In this document: positions 28,330 to 36,672 of the stretch, piece by piece
How the letters are laid out: each line of letters starts with the position of its first letter
Position numbering within the stretch: position 1 is the stretch's first letter
Assembly: GCA_025517485.1 (NCBI GenBank)
Contig: JAOPKB010000005.1
Location: 175,724 to 239,723, forward strand
Source of the DNA: Natronoglomus mannanivorans
GTDB lineage: Archaea; Halobacteriota; Halobacteria; Halobacteriales; Natrialbaceae
Direction of reading: 5' to 3'
Length of the DNA: 64,000 nt
Made by a program: the position numbers and the translations under genes
The notes under the pieces: model-generated
What the model was told of the DNA's origin: nothing
Database searches by the model: none
What the model saw: the letters and a program-made list of their open reading frames with translations, nothing else

Positions 28330-29502
28330 ATGGGCAACATTCCGTACGAGTCGTTGATCGGCATCGCGTACGGGTTGTTGACCGAGTTCGTCCCTGCACT
28401 GGTGGTCGGAGTCGGTGCCATCGGTGTCGGACTGGTCGGGGATCGATCGGTGTCCGTTCCCGTCTCCATCCTCGTCCCCATCGGCACTCTCGCCACGATT
28501 GCGGGTGCGATCGGGACCGGTGTCGCAATCGGTATCTTCGACCCGAACGCGGGACGCTCCGAGCTGACTCGACTCACGATGGCGTCGACCGTCGCGGGTT
28601 TGATCGGTGTCGTCGCGACGAGCCACGGCACTCAGATCGCTCGCGAGCTCCCACACGATCGGACGTTTCCGACAGTCAGAGGGCAGGCCCTCTCGGCCGA
28701 TGCGGTCGACGCCGTCGACGCGATGGGGCAGGTGACGATCCGCCCGACCGGCGCGATTCGAGAGTTCGAGGGCTATCCACCGCTGTCACCCGAGTTACGA
28801 ACCTCTCTCGAGGACGGCTCCTGGCGATTCCCGGCGGACCTCCAGCTCGTCGAACTAGAGCGACGGCTCGCACAGCGTCTCCGGACCGCGTACGATCTCT
28901 CGCAGGTCGACGTCTCCGTCGACGGCCGCGGGCGGGCGACGGTCACCGCCGCGCCGCCGGCCAAGGGGGTCGCGACGACGCTCTCGGAGGGAACGCGGGC
29001 CGTGACCGTTTCCGGACTCCTGCCGACCGGAATCGAGCGCGGCGATAGCGTCGCGATCAGCGCTCGGGGACGGGGTGTCCGCGGTGAGGTACTCGCGGTC
29101 GGCACCGAGAGCGACAGTCCTGGCCACGATAACGAGAACGAGAACAGGTTCGAGCGGGCGACCGACCGTCGCCACGCCCACACTGGCTTCGATGGTGGGG
29201 TCGGCCAGCTCACGGTCGCAGTCGAGACGGCCGACGCCGGAGCGCTGCTCGAGGCATCCACACACCGTCTCGTCGTGCTCCCGAGCGGTGACAACCACGA
29301 GTTCGAAGCCGCGACGCTTCTCGAGGACGCCGGCGAGCCCGTGACTGCAGTCGAGGTGGCTGACGGAGAGTCGATCGATCCCGCGGAGACGCTGGGCGTG
29401 TGCAGCGACGAGCAGTGGCAGTTCGCGCCCAACGAGGAAATCACGACGAGCGTAGACAGAGCCTTCGTCGTCGGTTCTCGGGAGGGAGCGAACGATGACT
29501 GA
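28330..29502 (+). CDS. Membrane-anchored TrkA-C (RCK-C) domain protein, copy 1
   Basis: A 390-residue protein with about three N-terminal membrane segments (residues 5-100). A soluble region containing RFPADLQLVELERRLAQRLRTAYDL follows. Two TrkA-C-like beta-alpha modules lie after that (about 190-270 and 290-385, the second with LVVLPSGDNHEFEAATLLE). The RCK/TrkA-C fold usually binds small ligands such as nucleotides and gates ion channels; no K+ selectivity filter is visible, so it is not a channel by itself. It begins 4 bp after the MinD fusion. Confidence 0.78.
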   Translation: MGNIPYESLIGIAYGLLTEFVPALVVGVGAIGVGLVGDRSVSVPVSILVPIGTLATIAGAIGTGVAIGIFDPNAGRSELTRLTMASTVAGLIGVVATSHGTQIARELPHDRTFPTVRGQALSADAVDAVDAMGQVTIRPTGAIREFEGYPPLSPELRTSLEDGSWRFPADLQLVELERRLAQRLRTAYDLSQVDVSVDGRGRATVTAAPPAKGVATTLSEGTRAVTVSGLLPTGIERGDSVAISARGRGVRGEVLAVGTESDSPGHDNENENRFERATDRRHAHTGFDGGVGQLTVAVETADAGALLEASTHRLVVLPSGDNHEFEAATLLEDAGEPVTAVEVADGESIDPAETLGVCSDEQWQFAPNEEITTSVDRAFVVGSREGANDD

Positions 29503-30691
29503 GATCGTCCCCGTCGACGTGCTCGAAAACGCCGCGATCGGCATCGTCGGCACTGGATCGCTGGCGGCGGTCGTCAGCCTGGTCGTCGCGAGTAGTTATC
29601 GCTGGACGACGACCCGGGCACCGCCGGCTGGTATGTCGGTGCTGACCGGACTCTCGGTGGTCGCCGGCTACCTGTCGTATACCGCATTCGTGACGGGAGC
29701 CGTCGTCGCGACCGTTCCACTCGACCATCAGGCCAGCGCCGGTTACGTACTCACGACGTTTCTGATCGCCGGTGCCGTCGCGGCGGCCGGCAGTCGGCTC
29801 GGTGATCGGATCGCTCGTCAGGTGTCCGGTCTCCCTCGGATCGACGCGGACGGCGAGGCGGGAACAGCCGTTCGATCGGCACGACTCGCCACCGCCGTCG
29901 GGTTGCCCGAGACGATCGAAGATGCGGACGGCTATCGATCGGTCGATCCGTCGGTCCGGCGGGCACTCGCCGGAGAGACCGTCAGGCTCCCGCACGGTCT
30001 CTCGAGGACGGAGCGACGAGACCGGATCGAACGTCACGTCGAAGGCGACTACGGCGTCGGAAACGCTGCCGTCACGATCGCCGAAGACGGCACCGTCGAA
30101 CGCCTCGTCGTCGGCGACCGCTCGTCCGAGTTGGGGTCGATGCTCCCGCCGAAGACGGTCGGAATGGCGATCACCGCCGATCCGTCTCCGAACGCGAGCC
30201 TCGGCGACCCCGTCGAGATCTGGACGACCGGAGCGCAGAGCCGACTGGTCGCAACGGGGACACTACGGACGACTAGTGGATCGGTCGCCACCGTGGTCGT
30301 CGACGTCGATCACGTTTCGACGCTCTCGGCCGACGAACGCTACCGACTGGTCACCCGTCCCGACGAACAGACCGACGGCTACGAGTTCGCGTCGACGCTT
30401 CGGACGGCCGACGAGACGGTCGTCGCGATGACCGTCGATCCCGACGGACCGCTCGCCGGCGAGTTCGCCGGCTGGCTCCCGGGTCGGGTGCTCGTCGTCG
30501 ACCGCGACGACGAGGTGCTCGCACTCCCCGCGGACAACGAGACGTTGCGAGCGGGTGACCGGCTCTGGCTGTTGGCACACCCGGCCGATTTGAGTCGTGT
30601 CGATCCCGGGCCAGATTCCGATACTGACGGCGAACGACACGCTCGAGTCGAATCAGACGTCGACGTGCGAACCCACCTTCAGTCACAATGA
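29495..30691 (+). CDS. Membrane-anchored TrkA-C (RCK-C) domain protein, copy 2
   Basis: A 398-residue paralogue of the upstream gene with the same architecture: N-terminal hydrophobic helices (about residues 10-110, around ENAAIGIVGTGSLAAVVSLVV) and C-terminal TrkA-C-like repeats. The last of these contains RVLVVDRDDEVLALPADNETLRAGDRLWLLA. No pore motif is visible. It overlaps the upstream gene by 8 bp, consistent with equal production of two subunits. Confidence 0.78.
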   Translation: MTEIVPVDVLENAAIGIVGTGSLAAVVSLVVASSYRWTTTRAPPAGMSVLTGLSVVAGYLSYTAFVTGAVVATVPLDHQASAGYVLTTFLIAGAVAAAGSRLGDRIARQVSGLPRIDADGEAGTAVRSARLATAVGLPETIEDADGYRSVDPSVRRALAGETVRLPHGLSRTERRDRIERHVEGDYGVGNAAVTIAEDGTVERLVVGDRSSELGSMLPPKTVGMAITADPSPNASLGDPVEIWTTGAQSRLVATGTLRTTSGSVATVVVDVDHVSTLSADERYRLVTRPDEQTDGYEFASTLRTADETVVAMTVDPDGPLAGEFAGWLPGRVLVVDRDDEVLALPADNETLRAGDRLWLLAHPADLSRVDPGPDSDTDGERHARVESDVDVRTHLQSQ

Positions 30692-30707
30692 GACGAGGCC
30701 GATCACG

Positions 30708-31100
30708 ATGGTGACAGTCGAGACGGAGGTCGAACGGACGAACGACGTCACCACGGTTCGGGTGGTGCTCACGAACACCCACTCGACACCGCAGACGGTT
30801 CGCTTGCAGACGACACTCGAGGGACCCGTCTGGCCGCCACAGCGCAACGGCGTCGTCGACCCGCGATGGGACGTCGACGACGGCGTCTGGGAGGCGACGA
30901 TCCGACCGGGTCGAAGTCGTGGCGTCGGCTTCGCGAGTCCGGTCACGGACCCGGCCCCACAGGCCGACTCCCTCGTCGAAATCGCCTCGAGTGAGCGCCA
31001 GCGTCAGGACGAAGCCGACGACAGTCGACCGACCCCGATGGTACTCGCCGACCTCGACGACTGGTCGCCGACGAGCGAGGTGTTAGAGCGCGAGCCATGA
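30708..31100 (+). CDS. Small conserved haloarchaeal protein of the MinD/TrkA-C cassette
   Basis: A 130-residue soluble protein. The first 80 residues form an immunoglobulin-like beta pattern (VTVETEVERTNDVTTVRVVL, then TLEGPVWPPQR and the conserved-looking GRSRGVGFASP). An acidic helical tail follows. No function is recognised. ATG 30708 is chosen because it begins the strand pattern. The stop overlaps the next MinD gene by 4 bp, so it belongs to the operon. Confidence 0.75.
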   Translation: MVTVETEVERTNDVTTVRVVLTNTHSTPQTVRLQTTLEGPVWPPQRNGVVDPRWDVDDGVWEATIRPGRSRGVGFASPVTDPAPQADSLVEIASSERQRQDEADDSRPTPMVLADLDDWSPTSEVLEREP

Positions 31101-31795
31101 TCGTCGCCGTTGCAGGAGGGAAAGGCGGTGTCGGCAAGTCGACGACTGCGTGGAATCTGGGCCGCGAACTCGACGCGGTCGTCGTCGACGCCGATCTCGC
31201 GACGGCCGACCTGCCACCCGGCACCGGGCCGGACCTCCACGACGTCCTCGCGGGTCGTGTCGAACCGACCGACGCGGTCGAGGAGGTCGGCCCAGTTACA
31301 CTACTGCCCTGCGGTCGGACGCTCTGCGGTGCGCGTGCGTCGAGACTCGAGGACCTCGGTCGAGTACTCGAGCGCGTCGAACGGACGTGGGGGCGCGTCG
31401 TCGTCGACTGTCCGGCGGGGCTCGCTCGTGACGTCGGCGTCGAACTCCAGAGTGCCGACCTCACGGTGCTCGTCACGACGCCCGACAGAGTAGCGATGGT
31501 CGACGCGGTTCGAACCGCAGAGCTCGCTCAGAAACTTCGAACTCCCGTCGCCGCCGCCGTCTTGAACAGAGCCGACCCCGAACGACACGGACCGATCGCC
31601 GACCGCTTCGGCCGGGCACTCGGCGTCGAGGTGACACTCGTCGAGAGGCAGGCGGCGGTCGCCGACGCGCAGGCGCGGTGGACGCCCGTTCGCGACCACG
31701 CAGCAGACGCGCAGGCGGTCGAGGCGTATCGGTCCGTCGCCGACCGTCTCGAGCGGGCCGACGAGCGACTGACCGGGCGACCCGACGCCGTCTGA
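31097..31795 (+). CDS. MinD/ParA-like ATPase
   Basis: A 232-residue deviant-Walker ATPase: IVAVAGGKGGVGKSTTAWNLG at the N-terminus, switch I-like VDADLATADLPPG, switch II VVVDCPAGLA. The family dimerises on ATP and positions cell structures at membranes or on DNA. There is no clear C-terminal amphipathic membrane-targeting helix, though the tail is Ala/Arg-rich. It closes the cassette with two TrkA-C proteins and a second, fused MinD at the start. Confidence 0.9.
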   Translation: MIVAVAGGKGGVGKSTTAWNLGRELDAVVVDADLATADLPPGTGPDLHDVLAGRVEPTDAVEEVGPVTLLPCGRTLCGARASRLEDLGRVLERVERTWGRVVVDCPAGLARDVGVELQSADLTVLVTTPDRVAMVDAVRTAELAQKLRTPVAAAVLNRADPERHGPIADRFGRALGVEVTLVERQAAVADAQARWTPVRDHAADAQAVEAYRSVADRLERADERLTGRPDAV

Positions 31796-31890
31796 GGTGT
31801 GAGGAAGGGGTGCAGAGAACGGAGTCGAACACGGGTGCGAACGTCGGAGTCGAACCGAGAGGGCGGACGGGTCTCCCGGGAGACCATCCA

Positions 31891-33258
31891 CTACAGTTCC
31901 TGTACCCACGGCCAGAAGTCGTCCTGCAGGAACTCGATGTATCCCAGGATTCCGAGCGTGAGTGCGACGAGCAACGCGGCGATGACGGGGATACGGACGG
32001 CCCAGATCCAGGCGTCGCCGTATGGACCGAGGTCGCCGATCCCCAACTCGAGTTCCGTGATCGCGAGGTCGGAGCGACGCCAGCCGACGAGGACCGACAG
32101 GAGGAGACCGCCCAGAACCAGCAGGATCTGGTCTGCGAAGCCGTCGAAGAGATCGAGCAAGACGAGGTCGAGCGCTGACGGAATCCCGAGTACGAACAGC
32201 CCCCCACCGAGGGCGACCGTCGCGGGCACGCGACCGATCCCGCGTTCGTCGATCAGGTACGAGACGAGGACTTCGAGGAGACTGATCGCACTCGAGAGCG
32301 CGGCGACGGCGACGGTGGCGAAGAAGACCGCGCCGACGAGCCAGCCTAGCGTGAGATCACCGAAGGCGGCTGCGAGGGAGACGAAGATCGCACCCGGACC
32401 GGGGGCTGCGGGGTCGACGCCCGCGGTGAAGAGAACGGGGAAGACGATGAGGCCGACGATGAACGCGATCGCGGTGTCGAAGCCGATGATGATCGCGCTG
32501 TCGGTCGCAAGGTTGCGGTCTTCTTGCAGGTATGAAGCGTAGGTGAGCATCACCCCCATCCCCAACGAGAGCGTGAAGAAGGCCTGTCCGGCCGCGGCGG
32601 GAACGATACTCCGCCAGTCGTCGGCCAGCACCTCGAGGTCGGGTGCGAGGTAGTAGGTGTAGGCCTCGCCCGCCCCCTCGAGGGTGAACGCGTAGATCGC
32701 CATCCCGACCGCGATGACGATGATCGCAGGAACGAGGACCTTCACCGCGAGTTCGATGCCGCGTTCGACGCCGAAGGCGACGACCGTGACGACGACGGCC
32801 ATGAAGAGCGCGTGCAAAAGGATGGCCTCGAGGCCGACAGCGAGGGAGACAAACTGGGCTTCGGCGGCCTCGACGTCGGCGAGATAGCCGTCCTGAAGGC
32901 CGAGAACGGCGTAGCGAATCGTCCAACCGGCGACGACGCTGTAGTACGAGAGGATGACGAAGCCGGTCACGACGAAGATCCAGCCGACGTACTCCCAGAG
33001 GCCCGTTCCGAGTTGCTTCAGTGCGCCGACGGGGTTTCGTTCGGTGTACCGACCGGCGACGAACTCGACGAGCATCGCGGGGAACCCGACGAGGACGATG
33101 AACAGCAGGTAGATCAACAGGAACGCGCCGCCGCCCTCCTGTCCGACCTGGAAGGGGAATCGCCAGACGTTACCGAGTCCGACCGCCGAGCCGACCGCGG
33201 CGAAGATGAATCCGAGACGCGTCGCCCACGATTCGCGGGGGCTATCTACGGAACTCAT
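31891..33258 (-). CDS. Sodium:neurotransmitter symporter (SNF/NSS family)
   Basis: A 455-residue transporter with 11-12 hydrophobic segments. The family signature GSAVGLGNVWRFPFQVGQEGGG lies in the first membrane segment and contains the unwound sodium/substrate site. The protein presumably imports an amino acid or similar solute with Na+, as do LeuT-type NSS proteins. The start at ATG 33258 gives MSSVDSPRESWATRLGF, typical for the family; the upstream extension is not conserved-looking. Confidence 0.93.
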   Translation of the reverse strand: MSSVDSPRESWATRLGFIFAAVGSAVGLGNVWRFPFQVGQEGGGAFLLIYLLFIVLVGFPAMLVEFVAGRYTERNPVGALKQLGTGLWEYVGWIFVVTGFVILSYYSVVAGWTIRYAVLGLQDGYLADVEAAEAQFVSLAVGLEAILLHALFMAVVVTVVAFGVERGIELAVKVLVPAIIVIAVGMAIYAFTLEGAGEAYTYYLAPDLEVLADDWRSIVPAAAGQAFFTLSLGMGVMLTYASYLQEDRNLATDSAIIIGFDTAIAFIVGLIVFPVLFTAGVDPAAPGPGAIFVSLAAAFGDLTLGWLVGAVFFATVAVAALSSAISLLEVLVSYLIDERGIGRVPATVALGGGLFVLGIPSALDLVLLDLFDGFADQILLVLGGLLLSVLVGWRRSDLAITELELGIGDLGPYGDAWIWAVRIPVIAALLVALTLGILGYIEFLQDDFWPWVQEL

Positions 33259-33364
33259 AGGGGTATTCCCACGGTGAGCGGGAAAAGGCTTCGCGAGAGC
33301 GAAGAGGACGAGCGGACGGCGGCCGACCGGACCGAGCTCGAGACCGACGGTCTCCGGCGATCGA

Positions 33365-33830
33365 TCAGGTCGGATCGTAGAAGTCGACGCCGACGAACTC
33401 GAACTGCGCGCAGCCGGTTCGCCCGTCGGTAAGTCGAACGTCCCACCCATGGGCTTCGGCGATCACTTCGATGATCGGGATTCCAAACCCGGTTCCCTTC
33501 GCCGAGGTGGTATAGCCCGACTCGAACACCTGCTCGCGTTCGTCCGCAGAGATCCCCGGTCCGTCGTCTTCGACGTAGAACCCGAACCAGTCCTCGAGGG
33601 GTCCGATCCTGACCGTCGTGTTCGATCCGCCGTGGAGGGCAGCGTTCCGAAAGAGGTCCTCGAACAACTGGAGCAGACGGTCCTCGTCGCCGACGACGTA
33701 GAACTCCTGATCGAGTTCGAGCGAACCGGGTTCGGCCACGACGTGACACCAACACCGTCTCGTCACGGTCTCGGCCGAGACGGGTCCGGTTTCGTCGATC
33801 CACTGGCCGTGTTTGACCAGCGCCAGAGCA
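33365..33830 (-). pseudogene. Histidine kinase remnant (HATPase domain only)
   Basis: The frame from about 33830 down to 33365 encodes a histidine-kinase C-terminus: LLQLFEDLFRNAALHGG (N box), VEDDGPGISADER (G1) and GTGFGIPIIEVIAEAHGW (G2). Reading upstream, the family-like TALALVKHGQWIDETGPVSAETV continues only to an in-frame stop near 33855. The phospho-accepting histidine and all sensor domains are therefore missing, and no good start codon exists except a GTG inside the domain. It looks like a 5'-truncated gene rather than a working kinase. Confidence 0.7.
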
Positions 33831-33840
33831 GTCGTAGCCG

Positions 33841-34230
33841 GTGACAGCTGTGGTGTCTACGGCGGGCGTGGGCCGAGTGAACGTGCATCGAGCCGGAGGT
33901 ACATTTTTGTATACGACGTGTGTATTCGAAGCCGTGATTTCGGCCATCGCTGCTCACGACACTCGTTCTATGCGAACGCAGCGATAGCGCCGTCGACGGG
34001 AGGACTGCCACGGATACGCCGGTCATACGGCCCCGCTGTGGCGAGGAAACCCGGACTGGAATCGAACCCGACCGAACCGAACGGGTTCGACGGGACTCGA
34101 TTCGCCTCGAGTTCTCGACTCCGACAGAGACAGACAGAGGTTCAGACACGCCCAGCGGTCTGCAACCACAGTACCGAACGACCGACCGAAAACCGGCGGG
34201 TTTTACGCCCGCCACCGAGACACAACGATC
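33841..34230. other. Gene-poor stretch before metG
   Basis: About 390 bp between the kinase remnant and metG hold no convincing gene. An AT-rich patch (ACATTTTTGTATACGA, about 33900-33915) could be a promoter. A stretch near 34050 looked like a tRNA T-arm but cannot be folded into a tRNA. Confidence 0.45.
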
Positions 34231-36387
34231 ATGAGCCACGACGAGTTTCCGACGGACGAGCTCGCAGTCGTGACCTGTGGGTTGCCCTACGCCAACGGCG
34301 ACCTCCACATCGGTCACCTGCGAGGGTACATCGGCGCGGACGCGTTCGCCCGCGCTTTACGAACACTTGGACAGCAGACGGCGTACGTCTGCGGCTCCGA
34401 TATGCACGGCACACCGGTCGCCGTCAACGCCGAAGAACGAGGCGTCGACCCAGAGGAGTTCGCCCTCGAGTGGCACGAACAGTACGCGGAGACGTTCCCG
34501 AAGTTCGCCGTCGACTTCGACAACTACGGCCACACTCACGACGAGACGAACACCGAGTTGACCCGCGAGATCGTCCGCACGCTGGACGACGAGGGGTACA
34601 TCTACGAGAAGGAGATTCAGGTCGCCTACGACCCTGCGGCCGACCAGTACCTCCCCGACCGGTACGTCGAGGGCACCTGTCCCTACTGCGGGGAGAAAGC
34701 TCGCGGGGACGAGTGCGACGAGGGCTGTCAGCGCCACTTAGAGCCCGGCGAGATCGAGAACCCGACGAGCGTCCGGACCGGCAACCCCGCGGAGTACCGC
34801 GAGCGCACGCACAAGTTCTTCCGCGTCTCCGAGTTCGCCGACTACCTCACCGAGTTCTTAGACGGCCTCGAGGGGACCTCGAACGCGCGCAATCAGCCCC
34901 GCCAGTGGATCGAGGACGGCCTTCAGGACTGGTGTATCACCCGCGACATGGACTGGGGGATCGACTATCCCGGGACGGAAGACGAGGACGGCGACGACCT
35001 CGTCCTCTACGTCTGGGTCGACGCGCCGATCGAGTACGTCTCGAGTACGAAACAGTACTCCGAGCGCGTCGGGAGCGACGAGTACGACTGGGAGCAAGTC
35101 TGGAAGGGTGACGGCGAGATCGTCCACGTCATCGGCCGGGACATCATCCAGCACCACACCATCTTCTGGCCCGCGATGCTCGAGGCAGCCGACTACAACG
35201 CCCCGCGGGGAGTTGCGGCGACGGGCTTCATCACGATCAATGGCAAGGGCCTCTCGACCAGTCGAAATCGCGCGATCTGGGCGAAAGAGTACCTCGCAGA
35301 AGGCTTTCACCCCGACTTGCTGCGATACTACCTGACGACGACCGGCGGCCTCCAACAGGACGTCGACTTCTCGTGGTCGGCCTTCCAGGAGAAAGTCAAC
35401 GGCGAGCTGGTGGGGACGGTCGGCAACTTCCTCTACCGCAGCCTGCTGTTCGCCTACCGGAACTACGAGGGAACCCCCGAGGTCGAGGTCTCTGAGGAAG
35501 TCAGCGAACGCATCGAGGGTGCCATCGGCGAGGTTCGCGACAGCGTCAACGGCTACGACCTCCGTGGCGTCGGACAGGCCACGACCCGTCTCGCCCAGTT
35601 CGGCAACGAGTACATCCAGCGCAACGAGCCCTGGAAGCTCACCGACGACGATCCGGAGGCCGCCGCACAGGTCATCCGCGACTGTGTCCAGCTCGCGAAG
35701 GCCGTCGCCGTCCTCGGCGAACCGATCACGCCCGGCAAAGCCGAGGCGCTCTGGACGCAACTCGGCGAGGACGGCAGCGTCCACGACGCCCACATCGAGG
35801 ACGCCCTCGAGACCCCGCCACGATACTTCGAAGAGCCGAGCGAACTGTTCGAAAAGATCGAAAACGACCGCGTCGACGAACTCGAGACGCAACTCGAGGC
35901 GCGGATCGAGGAGTCCGCGTCGGGGTCAGGGTCGGAATCGAGTACTGCGACGGACGAAACCGAAAGCGACGACACCGACGAGGGCCAATCCGAGTCTATG
36001 ACAGACGAAGACGACGGTACGACTGCGAGTGCAGATGCGGACACCGACGACCTCGAACCGCTCCTCGAGGACCGCATCGGCTTCGACGACTTCCAGGACC
36101 TCGACATTCGCGTCGGGCAAATCGAGACGGCGGAGGGAATCGAGGGTGCAGACGACCTCGCACGCCTCGAGGTCGATATCGGGTTCGAAACGCGCCAGGT
36201 CGTCGCGGGCATCAAACAGCTTCACGATCTCGACGCGCTACCCGGGACGAAAGTCGTCCTGCTGGCGAACATGGAGCCCGCCGAACTGTTCGGTGTCGAA
36301 TCTAACGGCATGGTCCTCGCAGCCGGTGAGGAAGCCGACCTGCTGACGACCCACGGCGACGCCGAACTCGGCGAGAAGGTGCGGTAA
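34231..36387 (+). CDS. metG: Methionyl-tRNA synthetase with C-terminal tRNA-binding domain
   Basis: A 718-residue class I aminoacyl-tRNA synthetase. The HIGH motif is at residues 26-29 in YANGDLHIGHLRGYIG. The zinc knuckle CPYCGEKARGDECDEGC is at about 150. The KMSKS equivalent is KGLSTSR near 339. After a Ser/Glu/Asp-rich linker (about 560-605), a C-terminal OB-fold tRNA-binding domain begins FQDLDIRVGQIETAEGIEG and contains GIKQLHDLDALPGTKVVLLANM. The acidic linker is typical of haloarchaeal adaptation. It is monocistronic by spacing. Confidence 0.96.
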   Translation: MSHDEFPTDELAVVTCGLPYANGDLHIGHLRGYIGADAFARALRTLGQQTAYVCGSDMHGTPVAVNAEERGVDPEEFALEWHEQYAETFPKFAVDFDNYGHTHDETNTELTREIVRTLDDEGYIYEKEIQVAYDPAADQYLPDRYVEGTCPYCGEKARGDECDEGCQRHLEPGEIENPTSVRTGNPAEYRERTHKFFRVSEFADYLTEFLDGLEGTSNARNQPRQWIEDGLQDWCITRDMDWGIDYPGTEDEDGDDLVLYVWVDAPIEYVSSTKQYSERVGSDEYDWEQVWKGDGEIVHVIGRDIIQHHTIFWPAMLEAADYNAPRGVAATGFITINGKGLSTSRNRAIWAKEYLAEGFHPDLLRYYLTTTGGLQQDVDFSWSAFQEKVNGELVGTVGNFLYRSLLFAYRNYEGTPEVEVSEEVSERIEGAIGEVRDSVNGYDLRGVGQATTRLAQFGNEYIQRNEPWKLTDDDPEAAAQVIRDCVQLAKAVAVLGEPITPGKAEALWTQLGEDGSVHDAHIEDALETPPRYFEEPSELFEKIENDRVDELETQLEARIEESASGSGSESSTATDETESDDTDEGQSESMTDEDDGTTASADADTDDLEPLLEDRIGFDDFQDLDIRVGQIETAEGIEGADDLARLEVDIGFETRQVVAGIKQLHDLDALPGTKVVLLANMEPAELFGVESNGMVLAAGEEADLLTTHGDAELGEKVR

Positions 36388-36504
36388 TCACGGGAACAGG
36401 CCAGCGGCCAGCGGACGATGATCCGAGGGCCGTCTCTGCGGGCCTCTCGAGTCGTCGCTGTAACTGCCTCACAGATGTCTCGTTCGATCGATATTTTTTG
36501 GAAT

Positions 36505-36550
36505 GAACCGTTCACGTTCGCATTCGTGCTTCCGAACGTGTAATCGGTTC
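36505..36550. repeat. Imperfect inverted repeat between metG and the histidine kinase gene
   Basis: Arms 36505-36520 and 36533-36550 pair as GAACCG/CGGTTC and CACGTTCG/CGAACGTG, with a small internal mismatch and a 12-base loop. A T-run (36492-36499) lies just upstream. It could be a regulator site for the downstream kinase gene, an RNA hairpin or part of the metG 3' end. Confidence 0.5.
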
Positions 36551-36672
36551 AAAACCCACAAAGGCCGCTCCTGACCGATCGCAAGCAGATGCTGAGACCG
36601 TTCAAGGTCGGGCAGAACGAACGACGGTCAGGTAGTGTTATATCAAGTGAGTTTTTTATCCACACCAACTGA

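Noticed and set aside
34030..34110. tRNA-like stretch (GGACTGGAATCGAACCC)
   Set aside because: The T-arm-like pattern cannot be extended to a complete cloverleaf; the stems do not pair and no anticodon arm is found.
33813..35111. Plus-strand open frame overlapping the metG 5' half
   Set aside because: The product is Arg-rich, lacks motifs and lies in another frame of the unmistakable MetG sequence.
36388..36672. Small gene between metG and the kinase
   Set aside because: The only open frames are short, cross the inverted repeat and have no supported start; the region looks regulatory.
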